A stretch of DNA of 64,000 bases from Enterobacter sp. 10-1 (GCA_002270295.1 NISF01000010.1:40067-104066), one strand, 5' to 3'. Counted from the first letter of the stretch, positions 47,416 through 56,989 are shown. Translations and numbers: made by a program. Notes: generated by a model from the sequence alone, not told the origin.

Positions 47416-47462
47416 AATGAAACAATGTTTCCGTTTCATTAGGATGTGTGAACTATATCACA
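47416..47462. promoter_or_regulatory. CRP site and adjacent inverted repeat upstream of yjcB
   Basis: TGTGAACTATATCACA (47447-47462) matches the CRP consensus TGTGA-N6-TCACA exactly. Next to it, AATGAAAC...GTTTCATT (47416-47423 and 47433-47440) forms a perfect 8-bp inverted repeat. A TTATAC-like -10 for the reverse strand overlaps the repeat near 47413-47418. CRP control of yjcB is likely by position. Confidence 0.75.
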
Positions 47463-47863
47463 TTTGTTCTTTTATTCACCAGCCAAAAATTGCGTTTTTT
47501 ATGTACTTATAAACCATTTTAATATTGTGGTTAATGGCGCATTGAGCCATAGCCATGCCCGCCATGACGGTAAAGCTGACGCTTTAATACGATGGATTCT
47601 TTTTGCCAGACTTATATCTGCGGGTTTTATTACCTGTTCGCGGTAATCATACGGATAAACCGAATCAGAAAGCGGCACCGCTCTCATTATTTCGAGAATG
47701 TTTCTCGGTTGTTCTATAAGTAAGTATTATTCATCATTATCAGGTGTGTGGTTTTTACGCCAAATAGCCGATTGCTAAATGACTGAGTGTTGTATAAGAG
47801 TAGGCATCTGCCATTGTGGACTGTTACCGTGACTAAGGCGTATCGCATGGATATAAAGCGGAA
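47463..47863. other. yjcB-pdeC intergenic region
   Basis: About 400 bp without a credible gene. The region is AT-rich near 47500 and 47710 and must include the pdeC promoter. A TTGTATAAG stretch near 47789 resembles a -10. The pdeC start has no strong ribosome site beyond GCGGAA. Confidence 0.4.
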
Positions 47864-49468
47864 ATGAGTCGTAGCGCGCCGCATAAGGCGTTGAGAATAT
47901 TCGGTATTACCTTGGTCATCCTGTTGCCAGTGGTCCTGGCATCGTGGCTTGCCCAACACCGGGCAAAGGTGGAAACCGACGACCAGCTCCGCTCGTTTTC
48001 TCAACTGGCGCTGCAGAAAACCGAAATGGTTATTCATGAGGTCGAACAGGCGCGTAAAAAGGCCATGCAATATCAGGGGATAATATGTTCGCCGCAGCAT
48101 CAGCGATATATGCTGGATATTGTTCGCAGCCTGCTTTATGTCGATGATTTAGTCTATGCAAAAGGCGCTGATTTCTTTTGCTCAACCGCCTTTCATCCCG
48201 ACACGGCGTGGCATGTCGAGCCGGCTAATTATATAAAAAAGCCGGATATCGCGATCTATTACTATCGCGATACCCCGTTCTATCCCGGTTTTGCCATGAC
48301 CTATATGCAGCGCGGTCACTATGTCGCGGTTATTAATCCACTTTCCTATAGTACGCTAATATCCAGCGACAGAGATTTAGCCTACGGTCTGTTCGATACC
48401 AAAACGAATCAGTTTTTCTCCGTCAGCAAAAATACGGATGCCGCGACCTTACGTCCGCTGATCCGCCCCGAAGATACCTTTTTTCAGCGGGATCGCCGGG
48501 TCTATACCGTTGCCCATTCGACCAACCGCCCTATTGCGGTGATCATGTCCACCTCGCGCGTTGGCTATTATCAAAATTTATATGACCAGATAATGCTTAC
48601 CCTTCCGCTGGGCCTTATTTGTAGCGCGCTGATTTTACTGGTGTGGCTGCGAACCCGGCGGCAGTATCACTCTCCGCGCTGCATGCTGCAGCGCGCGCTA
48701 AGCCGTCGCCAGCTGTGCCTGCACTATCAGCCGATCGTCGATATTAAAACGAACCGCTGCGTAGGGGCCGAAGCGCTGCTGCGCTGGCCCGGGTGCGATG
48801 GCCCGGTGATGAGCCCGGCGGAGTTTATTCCGCTGGCGGAAAACGAAGGGCTGATTACGCAGGTTACGGACTATGTCGTGGATGAGGTGTTTGCCGATAT
48901 GGGCGAATTTCTCGCCAGCCATCCTCAGCTGTACGTCGCGATTAACCTCTCGGCCACGGATTTCCACTCCGCGCGGCTTATTAGCCAAATTAGTGAAAAG
49001 GCGCAAAGCCACGCGGTATGCATCAACCAGATTAAAATCGAAGTAACCGAGCGCGGGTTTATTGACGTGCAGAAAACGACGCCGGTTATTCAGGCCTTTC
49101 GCGAGGCGGGATATGAAGTCGCCATCGATGATTTCGGCACCGGCTACTCCAACCTGCATAACCTCTCTTCGCTCAACGTGGACATTCTCAAGATCGATAA
49201 ATCCTTTATCGATACGCTGACGACCCACGGCACCAGCCACATGATCGCCGAGCATATTATTGAGATGGCGCGCAGCCTGCATCTGAAAACCGTGGCCGAG
49301 GGCGTGGAAACGCTGGATCAGGTTAAGTGGCTACAGAAGCGCGGCGTCCGCTACTGCCAGGGCTGGCATTTCGCGAAGGCGATGCCGGTGCAGGAGTTTA
49401 AGCAATGGCTGGTCAAGGCGCCAGCGCTGCTTAACTCCTGCGCGCAAAGCTGTCAGGCGGAAATCTGA
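47864..49468 (+). CDS. pdeC: Cyclic-di-GMP phosphodiesterase with CSS redox domain
   Basis: PdeC (YjcC) degrades c-di-GMP and is tuned by a periplasmic CSS-motif domain whose Cys pair is redox-sensitive. The 534-residue protein has membrane helices at about 10-30 and 245-265. Between them are Cys residues in YQGIICSPQH and KGADFFCSTAF (the CSS motif). An intact EAL domain follows: E303-A-L in GAEALLRW, then EVTERGF, IDDFGTGYS and KTVAEGVET. It should be active. Its 3' end overlaps soxS by 16 bp tail to tail. Confidence 0.96.
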   Translation: MSRSAPHKALRIFGITLVILLPVVLASWLAQHRAKVETDDQLRSFSQLALQKTEMVIHEVEQARKKAMQYQGIICSPQHQRYMLDIVRSLLYVDDLVYAKGADFFCSTAFHPDTAWHVEPANYIKKPDIAIYYYRDTPFYPGFAMTYMQRGHYVAVINPLSYSTLISSDRDLAYGLFDTKTNQFFSVSKNTDAATLRPLIRPEDTFFQRDRRVYTVAHSTNRPIAVIMSTSRVGYYQNLYDQIMLTLPLGLICSALILLVWLRTRRQYHSPRCMLQRALSRRQLCLHYQPIVDIKTNRCVGAEALLRWPGCDGPVMSPAEFIPLAENEGLITQVTDYVVDEVFADMGEFLASHPQLYVAINLSATDFHSARLISQISEKAQSHAVCINQIKIEVTERGFIDVQKTTPVIQAFREAGYEVAIDDFGTGYSNLHNLSSLNVDILKIDKSFIDTLTTHGTSHMIAEHIIEMARSLHLKTVAEGVETLDQVKWLQKRGVRYCQGWHFAKAMPVQEFKQWLVKAPALLNSCAQSCQAEI

Positions 49469-49782
49469 TGGCGATAGTCGCTAGGCGTGCGGTCATACTC
49501 CCGGCGAAACACTCGTGAAAACGTCTGCTGCGAGACGTAGCCCAGATCCATCGCGATATCAAAGATAGGGCGCTGGGTCGTTCTGAGGGCTTCAGCGGCC
49601 AGCAGGAGCCGGCGTTGACGAATGTAATCACCCAGCGTCTGATGCGTAACGGCGCGGAACATCCGCTGGAGATACCATTTCGAGTACCCCGATTTTCTGG
49701 CGACTACATCAATGTTAAGTGGTTGATCGATATGTTCATCAATCCATTCAATAAGCGTTTGGATAATATCCTGATGGGACAT
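49453..49782 (-). CDS. soxS: Superoxide response activator SoxS
   Basis: SoxS is the AraC-type activator of the superoxide regulon, made when SoxR is oxidised. The 109-residue protein is one AraC DNA-binding domain (NIDVVARKSGYSKWYLQRMFRAVTHQTLGDYIRQRR, then PIFDIAMDLGYVSQQTFSRVFRREYDRTPSDYR). It diverges from soxR over the SoxR-controlled promoter and converges on pdeC. Confidence 0.98.
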   Translation of the reverse strand: MSHQDIIQTLIEWIDEHIDQPLNIDVVARKSGYSKWYLQRMFRAVTHQTLGDYIRQRRLLLAAEALRTTQRPIFDIAMDLGYVSQQTFSRVFRREYDRTPSDYRHQISA

Positions 49783-49828
49783 AAAGCGGCCTCTCTCAAT
49801 TCTCGATTCGTCGTTTTGTCTGCGGGCG

Positions 49829-49859
49829 AGTATAATTCCTCAAGTTAACTTGAGGTAAA
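49829..49859 (-). promoter_or_regulatory. SoxR-controlled soxS promoter
   Basis: On the reverse strand TTTACC (-35) and TATACT (-10) are separated by 19 bp, the lengthened spacer typical of MerR-family promoters. The spacer region holds the perfect palindrome CCTCAAGTTAACTTGAGG (49838-49855), identical to the E. coli SoxR site. Confidence 0.96.
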
Positions 49860-49866
49860 GCGCTTT

Positions 49867-50325
49867 ATGGAAAAGAAATCACCCCGAATTAAAATGCTGT
49901 TGACCCCGGGAGAAGTGGCGAAACGTACCGGCGTTGCCGTCTCGGCGCTCCATTTCTATGAAAGCAAAGGGCTTATTCACAGCCAGCGCAATCCAGGCAA
50001 TCAGCGGCGCTATCGTCGCGACGTGCTGCGCGCCGTGGCGATTATCAAGATTGCGCAGCGCATCGGCATTCCGCTGGCCACTATCGGCGACGCGTTTGGC
50101 GTACTGCCCGAAGGCCACAACTTAAGTGCCAAAGAGTGGAAGCAGCTGTCGTCGGTGTGGCGGGACGAGCTGGACCGGCGTATTCATACGCTGACCGCGC
50201 TGCGCGATCAGCTGGATGGCTGCATTGGCTGCGGCTGCCTGTCGCGACGGGACTGCCCGCTGCGTAACCCGGGGGACATGCTGGGTGAAGAGGGTACCGG
50301 CGCGCGGCTGCTGGAGGATGATTAA
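49867..50325 (+). CDS. soxR: Redox-sensing activator SoxR
   Basis: SoxR is a MerR-family dimer with a [2Fe-2S] cluster whose oxidation by redox-cycling compounds switches on soxS. The 152-residue protein has the N-terminal MerR winged helix ([25 protein letters not shown]), a dimer helix, and cluster ligands Cys119, Cys122, Cys124 and Cys130 in [12 protein letters not shown]. The start lies 11 bp from the SoxR site. Confidence 0.98.
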   Translation: MEKKSPRIKMLLTPGEVAKRTGVAVSALHFYESKGLIHSQRNPGNQRRYRRDVLRAVAIIKIAQRIGIPLATIGDAFGVLPEGHNLSAKEWKQLSSVWRDELDRRIHTLTALRDQLDGCIGCGCLSRRDCPLRNPGDMLGEEGTGARLLEDD

Positions 50326-50472
50326 AAAACTAAAGCGCCACAACAGGGCGCTTTAGTTGTTTTCCGGTCTTTGTCTTTCGCTCTATCCCGCTGGTGCACA
50401 GGAGGGTTTCCCCCGACGTCGGCTCACCTCAGTTTTGCGCAACAAGTTGATGGAGGTTCCGGATTGCGCCGA
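50322..50472 (-). ncRNA. sraL: SraL (RyjA)-type small RNA
   Basis: A very strong terminator on the reverse strand (AACTAAAGCGCC/GGCGCTTTAGTT, 50328-50358, then TTTTTT) ends a transcript that has no gene on that strand. Upstream, ACAATT (50479-50484, reverse strand) is a -10 candidate that would start an RNA of about 150 nt. In E. coli and Salmonella the stationary-phase RNA SraL/RyjA, about 140 nt, lies next to soxR, in Salmonella between soxR and a glutathione transferase gene, exactly this context. The exact 5' end is an estimate. Confidence 0.62.
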
Positions 50473-50583
50473 CACCTTAATTGTGGCACATCCCCTTAAA
50501 TCTACCCGTTTATTTTGGCGAATTTTTTCCGTCATTCGCCGCCAGTTCCTATAGTTAATTTGAACAAACGACGGGAGAAATCC

Positions 50584-51252
50584 ATGCTGACGGTACATCA
50601 CCTTAATCAATCGCGATCGCAGCGCGTGCTCTGGGCGCTGGAAGAGCTGCAGCTGCCCTATCAGCTTGTCTGCTATCCGCGGCAGAAAAATATGCTGGCG
50701 CCGCCGGAGTTAAAAAACATTCACCCGCTGGGCAAATCCCCGGTCGTGGAGGACAACGGCTACGTGCTGGCGGAGTCCGGGGCGATACTCGAATATCTGC
50801 AGGAAACCTACGATAGCACGCAGCAGCTGCGCCCGCAGGCGATGGCGGACAGGCTGCAGTACCGTTTTTGGCTGCACTATGCCGAAGGCTCGCTGATGCC
50901 TCTGATGCTGATGAAGCTGGTCTTTTCCCGTCTCGGCAAGGCCCCGGTGCCGTTTGGCATGCGCACGCTGGGCGGCGCGCTGGGGAAGGGGATGCAGAAG
51001 GCCTGGCTTGACCGGCAGATTGCCACCCACGCCAGCTTTATCGAAGATCACCTCTCCCGATGGCCGTGGTTCGCGGGCGAAAACCTGAGCATGGCCGATA
51101 TTCAGATGAGCTTTCCGCTGCTGGCGCTGCAGTCACGTGGCGGAATTGACGGCCTTGCGCACATCGCCCGCTGGACGCAGCGTATCGAACAGCGTCCGGC
51201 CTGGCAGCGCGCCATTGAGCGCGGCGGCCCCTTCGCGCTACCGGGCGCCTGA
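50584..51252 (+). CDS. Glutathione S-transferase
   Basis: A 222-residue cytosolic transferase starting MLTVHHLNQSRSQRVLW after GGGAG. The thioredoxin-like domain (about 1-80) has the glutathione-site Ser in NQSRSQR and the conserved SPVVEDNGYVLAESGAILEYL. The all-helical domain follows, with WFAGENLSMADIQMSFPL. An in-frame upstream extension lacks family similarity. Its place beside soxR-soxS suggests a role in oxidant or electrophile defence; SoxS control is possible but no soxbox was assigned. Confidence 0.92.
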   Translation: MLTVHHLNQSRSQRVLWALEELQLPYQLVCYPRQKNMLAPPELKNIHPLGKSPVVEDNGYVLAESGAILEYLQETYDSTQQLRPQAMADRLQYRFWLHYAEGSLMPLMLMKLVFSRLGKAPVPFGMRTLGGALGKGMQKAWLDRQIATHASFIEDHLSRWPWFAGENLSMADIQMSFPLLALQSRGGIDGLAHIARWTQRIEQRPAWQRAIERGGPFALPGA

Positions 51253-51645
51253 GGCATCACCTTTTACGATGGCCGGCGCGAATTGCTATCAGCGCAAAGC
51301 CAAAATGTTAGCAGATTGCGCATGGACGATAACGTTTGCGCATCGGCTGGTTATTTCCTGAACGTCATAAGCGAAATTTAGCGAAATACGACAAACTTCA
51401 GTTGAAAAGGGCCATCTAAAGGCTGGATAATCGTTTGCCTTATTATTTTGCTCGCTATTTATCCTGCTAACAGGGGGTGAGTAAAGTAATTTTGACCACC
51501 GTATTGTATGCGCGGAGTTAAACGTTTGCTTTTTTTGCAGCCCCCCTGGCGCTGCGATATAGCACAAGGAGATCGCGTTGAACTGGCAGTGGATGGTCCA
51601 CCACGCATACCGACGAATGATAAAAATTCTCAGGGGAAGTTTTCT
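51253..51645. promoter_or_regulatory. ghxP upstream region with PurR-like motifs
   Basis: No gene is seen in this 393 bp. Three stretches resemble half or whole PurR boxes: ACGATAACGTTTGCG at 51326-51340 (closest to the consensus), AATCGTTTGC near 51429, and AAACGTTTGCTT at 51520-51531. As ghxP imports guanine and hypoxanthine, purine repression would make sense. The matches are imperfect. Confidence 0.4.
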
Positions 51646-52995
51646 ATGTCTACGCCTTCAGCGCGTACCGGCGGTTCATTAGACGCCTGGTTTAAAATTT
51701 CGGCTCGCGGCAGCTCCGTGCGTCAGGAAATTCTCGCAGGTTTAACCACTTTTCTGGCGATGGTGTACTCGGTAATTGTGGTACCGGGCATGCTCGGTAA
51801 AGCCGGGTTCCCACCGGCGGCGGTGTTTGTCTCCACCTGTCTGGTAGCGGGCGTCGGCTCTCTCGTTATGGGGCTGTGGGCCAACCTGCCGCTGGCAATC
51901 GGTTGTGCTATCTCGCTGACCGCATTTACCGCCTTCAGCCTGGTGCTGGGGCAGCAGATCAGCATCCCGGTTGCGCTGGGCGCCGTGTTCCTGATGGGTG
52001 TGCTGTTTACCATTATCTCCGCGACCGGTATTCGTAGCTGGATCTTACGCAACCTGCCGCAGGGTGTTGCGCACGGCACCGGTATCGGTATTGGCCTGTT
52101 CCTGCTGCTGATCGCCGCCAACGGCGTGGGCCTGGTGATTAAGAACCCGCTGGACGGCCTGCCGGTCGCGCTGGGTAATTTCGACAGCTTCCCGGTGATT
52201 ATGTCGCTGTTGGGGCTGGCGGTGATTATCGGCCTCGAAAAGCTGAAGGTGCCTGGCGGTATCCTGCTGACCATTATCGGCGTGTCGATCGTGGGCCTGA
52301 TTTTCGACCCTAACGTCCACTTCTCCGGTATTTTTGCTATGCCGTCGCTGAGCGACGACAAAGGCAATTCGCTGATCGGCAGCCTTGATATCATCGGCGC
52401 GCTGAATCCGATAGTTCTGCCGAGCGTGCTGGCGCTGGTGATGACGGCGGTATTTGATGCCACCGGCACCATTCGCGCGGTAGCGGGGCAGGCGAACCTG
52501 CTGGACAAAGACGGGCAGATCATCAACGGCGGTAAAGCGCTGACCACCGACTCCCTGAGCAGCGTCTTCTCCGGCCTGGTCGGCGCGGCGCCGGCGGCGG
52601 TGTATATCGAATCGGCCGCAGGTACCGCCGCCGGCGGTAAAACCGGCCTGACCGCGGTGACGGTCGGCGTGCTGTTCCTGCTGATCCTGTTCCTTTCTCC
52701 GCTCTCCTATCTGGTTCCTGCATACGCCACCGCTCCGGCGCTGATGTATGTCGGTCTGCTGATGTTGAGCAACGTGGCGAAAATTGATTTTAACGATTTT
52801 GTCGATGCGATGGCGGGCCTGATTACGGCGGTCTTTATCGTGCTGACCTGCAACATCGTTACCGGCATCATGATCGGCTTCGCGTCGCTGGTGATTGGAC
52901 GCCTGGTTTCCGGGGAGTGGCGCAAGCTGAACCTCGGCACCGTGATCATCGCTGCGGCGCTGGTTATCTTCTACGCCGGCGGTTGGGCAATTTAA
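51646..52995 (+). CDS. ghxP: Guanine/hypoxanthine permease GhxP
   Basis: GhxP (YjcD) is a proton symporter of the AzgA-type nucleobase transporters with high affinity for guanine and hypoxanthine. The ATG at 51646 after CAGGGGAAG gives 449 residues, the E. coli length. The protein has multiple helices and family motifs including [35 protein letters not shown] and [23 protein letters not shown] terminator follows. Confidence 0.96.
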   Translation: MSTPSARTGGSLDAWFKISARGSSVRQEILAGLTTFLAMVYSVIVVPGMLGKAGFPPAAVFVSTCLVAGVGSLVMGLWANLPLAIGCAISLTAFTAFSLVLGQQISIPVALGAVFLMGVLFTIISATGIRSWILRNLPQGVAHGTGIGIGLFLLLIAANGVGLVIKNPLDGLPVALGNFDSFPVIMSLLGLAVIIGLEKLKVPGGILLTIIGVSIVGLIFDPNVHFSGIFAMPSLSDDKGNSLIGSLDIIGALNPIVLPSVLALVMTAVFDATGTIRAVAGQANLLDKDGQIINGGKALTTDSLSSVFSGLVGAAPAAVYIESAAGTAAGGKTGLTAVTVGVLFLLILFLSPLSYLVPAYATAPALMYVGLLMLSNVAKIDFNDFVDAMAGLITAVFIVLTCNIVTGIMIGFASLVIGRLVSGEWRKLNLGTVIIAAALVIFYAGGWAI

Positions 52996-53010
52996 GCTAT
53001 TTTTGCTGAC

Positions 53011-53040
53011 AACGGGCGGCTCAGGCCGCCCGTTTAATTT
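53011..53040 (+). terminator. Terminator after ghxP
   Basis: AACGGGCGGC and GCCGCCCGTT pair perfectly with a TCAG loop, followed by TAATTTTT. Confidence 0.88.
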
Positions 53041-53143
53041 TTAAGCCACATCCTGTTTCCTTTTGCGTTAATCTGAGTAGCGTATCATTTCGAGACATGA
53101 CGCCTCAGATGTAAAAAAAGAAAACGCAGCAAACAGGGAACAC

Positions 53144-54790
53144 ATGGAAATATTCTTTACCATACTCATCATGACCCTCGTGGTCTCTCTCTCCGGGGTG
53201 GTTACACGCGTACTGCCCTTTCAGGTTCCACTACCTTTAATCCAAATCGCCATCGGCGCGCTGTTGGCCTGGCCTACCTTCGGCCTGCACGTCGAATTCG
53301 ACCCCGAACTCTTCCTGGTCCTCTTTATTCCGCCGCTGCTTTTTGCCGATGGCTGGAAGACGCCGACCCGCGAGTTCATTGAGCACGGGCGAGAGATTTT
53401 TGGCCTCGCGCTGGCGCTGGTGCTGGTAACGGTGGTGGGGATCGGCTACCTCATCTACTGGATAGTCCCAGGCATTCCGCTGATCCCGGCCTTTGCGCTG
53501 GCGGCGGTTCTGTCGCCAACCGATGCGGTAGCGCTGTCGGGGATCGTCGGTGAAGGGCGCATCCCGAAAAAAATTATGGGGATATTGCAGGGCGAAGCGT
53601 TGATGAACGACGCCTCCGGCCTGGTCTCGCTGAAGTTTGCCGTCGCGGTGGCGATGGGTACGATGGTCTTTACCGTCGGAGGGGCGACGGTCGAGTTCTT
53701 CAAGGTAGCGATAGGCGGCATCCTCGCCGGTTTTGTCGTCAGCTGGCTGTACGGGCGCTCGATGCGCTTCCTCAGCCGCTGGGGCGGCGATGAGCCGGCA
53801 ACGCAGATTGTGCTGCTGTTCCTGCTGCCGTTTGCTTCCTACCTGATCGCTGAACACATCGGTTTTTCCGGGATTCTGGCCGCGGTCGCGGCGGGGATGA
53901 CCATCACCCGTTCCGGGGTGATGCGCACCGCGCCGCTGGCGATGCGCCTGCGTGCGAACAGCACCTGGGCGATGCTGGAGTTCGTGTTTAACGGCATGGT
54001 GTTCCTGCTTTTAGGCCTGCAGCTGCCGGATATTCTGTCGAGCTCGCTGGTGGCGGCGGAAGCGGACCCCAACGTTGAAACCTGGATGCTGTTTACCGAC
54101 ATTATCCTGATTTACGCCGCGCTGATGCTGGTCCGTTTTGGCTGGCTGTGGACGATGCGCAAGCTAAGCCAGCGCTTCCTGAAGAAGAAACCGATGGAGT
54201 TTGGCTCCTGGACAAACCGCGAGCTGCTGATCTCCTCGGTGGCCGGGGTGCGCGGGGCGATTACCCTCGCCGGCGTACTGTCGATACCGCTGCTGCTGCC
54301 GGACGGCGACGTTTTCCCTGCACGCTATGAGCTGGTGTTCCTTGCCGCCGGGGTCATTCTGTTCTCGCTGTTTGTCGGCGTGATTGCGCTACCGATCCTG
54401 CTGCGCCACATTGAGTCGACCGACCATGTCCAGCAGCGTAAAGAGGAGCGCCTGGCGCGCGCGGCAACGGCGGACGTGGCGATCGTGGCGATTCAAAAGA
54501 TGGAGGAGCGGCTGGCGGCGGATACCAAAGAGAATATCGATAACCAGCTGCTGACGGAGGTCAGTTCACGCGTGATCGGTAACCTGCGCCGGCGGGTCGA
54601 CGGCCGTAACGACGTGGAAACCTCAATCCTCGAAGAGCAGCTTGAGCGCCGGTTCCGCCTGGCGGCGCTGCGTTCAGAGCGCGGCGAGCTGTACCATCTG
54701 CGCGCGACCCGCCAGATCAGCAACGAGACGCTGCAGAAGCTGCTGCACGACCTTGACCTGCTGGAAGCGCTGTTAATCGAAGATCAATAA
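53144..54790 (+). CDS. yjcE: CPA1-family sodium/proton antiporter YjcE
   Basis: A 548-residue inner-membrane cation/proton exchanger of the CPA1 (NhaP/NHE) family. The membrane part has about 12 helices and includes AAVLSPTDAVALSGI and GEALMNDASGLVSLKFAVAVA (the conserved ND pair in helix 5/6). A roughly 130-residue cytoplasmic tail follows, predicted helical and charged. The length is one less than E. coli YjcE. It lies alone between terminators. Confidence 0.95.
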   Translation: MEIFFTILIMTLVVSLSGVVTRVLPFQVPLPLIQIAIGALLAWPTFGLHVEFDPELFLVLFIPPLLFADGWKTPTREFIEHGREIFGLALALVLVTVVGIGYLIYWIVPGIPLIPAFALAAVLSPTDAVALSGIVGEGRIPKKIMGILQGEALMNDASGLVSLKFAVAVAMGTMVFTVGGATVEFFKVAIGGILAGFVVSWLYGRSMRFLSRWGGDEPATQIVLLFLLPFASYLIAEHIGFSGILAAVAAGMTITRSGVMRTAPLAMRLRANSTWAMLEFVFNGMVFLLLGLQLPDILSSSLVAAEADPNVETWMLFTDIILIYAALMLVRFGWLWTMRKLSQRFLKKKPMEFGSWTNRELLISSVAGVRGAITLAGVLSIPLLLPDGDVFPARYELVFLAAGVILFSLFVGVIALPILLRHIESTDHVQQRKEERLARAATADVAIVAIQKMEERLAADTKENIDNQLLTEVSSRVIGNLRRRVDGRNDVETSILEEQLERRFRLAALRSERGELYHLRATRQISNETLQKLLHDLDLLEALLIEDQ

Positions 54791-54841
54791 TCGCCGCCGC
54801 GCCCCGTCGGGGCCGTGCGGTTGGCTGATCTGTAGTTGGTA

Positions 54842-54873
54842 GCCCGGACCGGCGCAACGCGCCGCCTCCGGGC
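54842..54873. repeat. REP-like hairpin after yjcE
   Basis: GCCCGGA...TCCGGGC encloses an inner GGCGC/GCGCC stem. The same plan appears at 63849-63879, pointing to a shared repetitive element. It separates the convergent yjcE and LysR genes. Confidence 0.75.
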
Positions 54874-54875
54874 GT

Positions 54876-55760
54876 TTACTCATTCAGCCAGAAGGCCTTA
54901 CTGCACTCCAGCCACGCCTGCGCGCTATGCGACAGGTAAACGCCCTCCCGCCAAATCATTCCCAGCTCCCAGCGCAGCTCGCTCTGCAGCGGTATCGTGT
55001 AAAAATGCCGGGTATCGAGGCGCTCACAAATCGGCTGCGGCAGGATCGCCACGCCAATTCCCGCCTGAACCATAGCGGCGAGGAAGTCCCACTGCCCGCT
55101 GCGCACCGCGATACGGGGTTTCACCTCGTAGTCGGTAAACAGCTGCATCAGCTGCTGGCTGAGGGCGAAATCTTCGTTATAAATCACCAGCGGATGGGCG
55201 GCGAGCTCCTGCGGCGACAGCGAGCTAACGCCCTCCCATGGCGCCGTTCGCGGTGCCAGCACGCACAGCGGATGGTTGAAAAGCGGCAGCGTCGCCAGGC
55301 CGCTCTCCTCATCGACCGGCAGCGCCGTCATCGCCAGGTCCAGCTCGCCGTTGCTGACCGCCTGCTGCACGGTCAGCCCGCCGAACTCGGCAATTTTCAG
55401 CTCCACGCCCGGATAGCGCTGACGAAACAGGCCGATAGGCTCGGCCATCAGCATCCCGACCATCGGCGGGATCCCCAGCCGCAGAATGCCCTTATGCAGA
55501 TGGTTAATATCGCTAAGCTCAGATTCCAGCTGGCGAAATTCGCCCAGAATCGCCTGCCCGCGCTCGAAAACCACCCGGCCGGTATCGGTCAGCAGGAGCC
55601 TGCGGCCGTCGCGAATAAGCAGCGTACAGTTGAGCTCATCTTCGAGGTTTTTTAGCATCTTGCTGATGGTGGGCTGCGTGACGAACAGTTTCTCTGCCGC
55701 GCGAGTGAAACTCTGCTGGCGGACGACTTCGACAAAATAACGCAGCGTGCGGATATCCAT
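54876..55760 (-). CDS. LysR-family regulator (CidR-like)
   Basis: A 294-residue LysR-type regulator with helix-turn-helix FTRAAEKLFVTQPTISKMLKNLE (about 18-40) and a C-terminal effector domain (about 90-290). It diverges from cidAB homologues 103 bp away. This matches the CidR-cidAB arrangement of Gram-positive bacteria, where CidR responds to acetate or weak acids. The acetate genes actP-yjcH-acs lie directly beyond cidAB. Control of cidAB is likely; the inducer is an inference. Confidence 0.9.
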   Translation of the reverse strand: MDIRTLRYFVEVVRQQSFTRAAEKLFVTQPTISKMLKNLEDELNCTLLIRDGRRLLLTDTGRVVFERGQAILGEFRQLESELSDINHLHKGILRLGIPPMVGMLMAEPIGLFRQRYPGVELKIAEFGGLTVQQAVSNGELDLAMTALPVDEESGLATLPLFNHPLCVLAPRTAPWEGVSSLSPQELAAHPLVIYNEDFALSQQLMQLFTDYEVKPRIAVRSGQWDFLAAMVQAGIGVAILPQPICERLDTRHFYTIPLQSELRWELGMIWREGVYLSHSAQAWLECSKAFWLNE

Positions 55761-55863
55761 AATTATTCCCTGAGACTATACCTGTGATGATTTTAATTCA
55801 TTTCTGTCCAACCTGGCGGCTCACTATACTGCTCGCCTGGCTTCTTTTTCAGGAATATCGCTC

Positions 55864-56274
55864 ATGGCCTTCGCGCCAGCTCGCGTTACCCCCTTCGTTG
55901 TGCAACGCCTTCAGGTACCGGTTCAGGTACTGGTTTATGCCGGACTGTTTGTCTGCGCTCAATATCTGGTTAACTGGCTGCACCTGCCGCTCCCGGCAAA
56001 TTTAGTCGGCATGCTGATGCTGCTGGCATTAATCGTCTGTCGGGTGATCCCGCTGAACTGGGTGCGTGCCGGCGCCCGCTGGCTGCTGGCAGAAATGCTG
56101 CTGTTCTTCGTGCCGGCGGTGGTGGCGGTGGTCAACTACACCCAGCTGCTGATGGTGGACGGCTGGCGCATTCTGCTGGTGATTGCGCTGAGCACGACGC
56201 TGGTGCTGGGGGCGACGGCGTGGGTGGTGGATAAAGTTTATCGCTACGAAATCAGCAGGATGAAGCATGAGTGA
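55864..56274 (+). CDS. cidA: CidA/LrgA-family membrane protein
   Basis: A 136-residue holin-like protein with four hydrophobic segments (VQVLVYAGLFVCAQYLVNWL, PLPANLVGMLMLLALIVC, LLAEMLLFFVPAVVAVVNY, ILLVIALSTTLVLGATAWVV). The family forms small membrane pores linked to cell lysis or weak-acid and pyruvate/acetate traffic. E. coli YohJ is related. CAGGA precedes the ATG. It overlaps cidB by 8 bp. Confidence 0.9.
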   Translation: MAFAPARVTPFVVQRLQVPVQVLVYAGLFVCAQYLVNWLHLPLPANLVGMLMLLALIVCRVIPLNWVRAGARWLLAEMLLFFVPAVVAVVNYTQLLMVDGWRILLVIALSTTLVLGATAWVVDKVYRYEISRMKHE

Positions 56275-56956
56275 TCTCCTGTTGAGCATCCTGTGCCTGA
56301 TCGTGACGCTGGCGCTCTATTTTGCCAATAAACGCCTCTATCGCCGCTTCCACAGGCTTCCGCTGATGCCGCTGGTCTTTACCCCGATACTGCTGGTGCT
56401 GATTCTGGTCTTTGGCCATATTTCGTATCAAAGCTATATGGGGGAGGCCCACTGGCTGCTGTGGCTGCTGGGGCCGGCGACGATCGCTTTCGCCGTGCCG
56501 GTGTATGACAACCTGGCTATTATTAAACGCCACTGGATGTCGCTGAGCGCCGGGGTGCTGACGGCCTCAATCGTGGCGGTCTGCAGCTCGGTCTGGCTGG
56601 CGCGCCTGTTCACCCTTTCCGATGAGATTCAGCGCAGCCTGGCGGTGCGTTCGGTCACCACGCCTTTTGCGCTGGCCGCGGCCCGGCCCCTCGGCGGCCA
56701 GCCGGATCTGGTCGCGCTGTTTGTGGTGGTGACCGGGGTATTTGGCATGGCGATCGGCGATGTGCTGTTTTTGCGCCTGTCGATTCGTGCAGGGATGGCG
56801 AAAGGGGCGGGATTCGGCGCCGCTTCGCACGGCGCCGGAACCGCGCGCTCCTATGAGCTCGGGCCGCAGGAGGGCGTTGTCGCCAGCCTGGTGATGATGC
56901 TTTCGGGAGTGGTGATGGTGCTGGCGGCGCCGCTGGTGCGCCTGCTGATGTTTTGA
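56267..56956 (+). CDS. cidB: CidB/LrgB-family membrane protein
   Basis: A 229-residue polytopic membrane protein of the LrgB/CidB/YohK family. Motifs include WLLWLLGPATIAFAVPVYDN, SVTTPFALAAARPLGGQPDL, and GAASHGAGTARSYELGPQEG with its conserved His. It functions with CidA, whose gene it overlaps. A hairpin terminator follows before actP on the other strand. Confidence 0.92.
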   Translation: MSDLLLSILCLIVTLALYFANKRLYRRFHRLPLMPLVFTPILLVLILVFGHISYQSYMGEAHWLLWLLGPATIAFAVPVYDNLAIIKRHWMSLSAGVLTASIVAVCSSVWLARLFTLSDEIQRSLAVRSVTTPFALAAARPLGGQPDLVALFVVVTGVFGMAIGDVLFLRLSIRAGMAKGAGFGAASHGAGTARSYELGPQEGVVASLVMMLSGVVMVLAAPLVRLLMF

Positions 56957-56960
56957 TGAG

Positions 56961-56980
56961 CCCCGGCCGTCTGGCCGGGG
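56961..56980. terminator. Hairpin between cidB and actP
   Basis: CCCCGGCC-GTCT-GGCCGGGG is a perfect 8-bp stem in the 33-bp gap between convergent genes. Only TT follows it, so it may end both transcripts through stem strength alone. Confidence 0.65.
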
Positions 56981-56989
56981 TTAAGAGGC

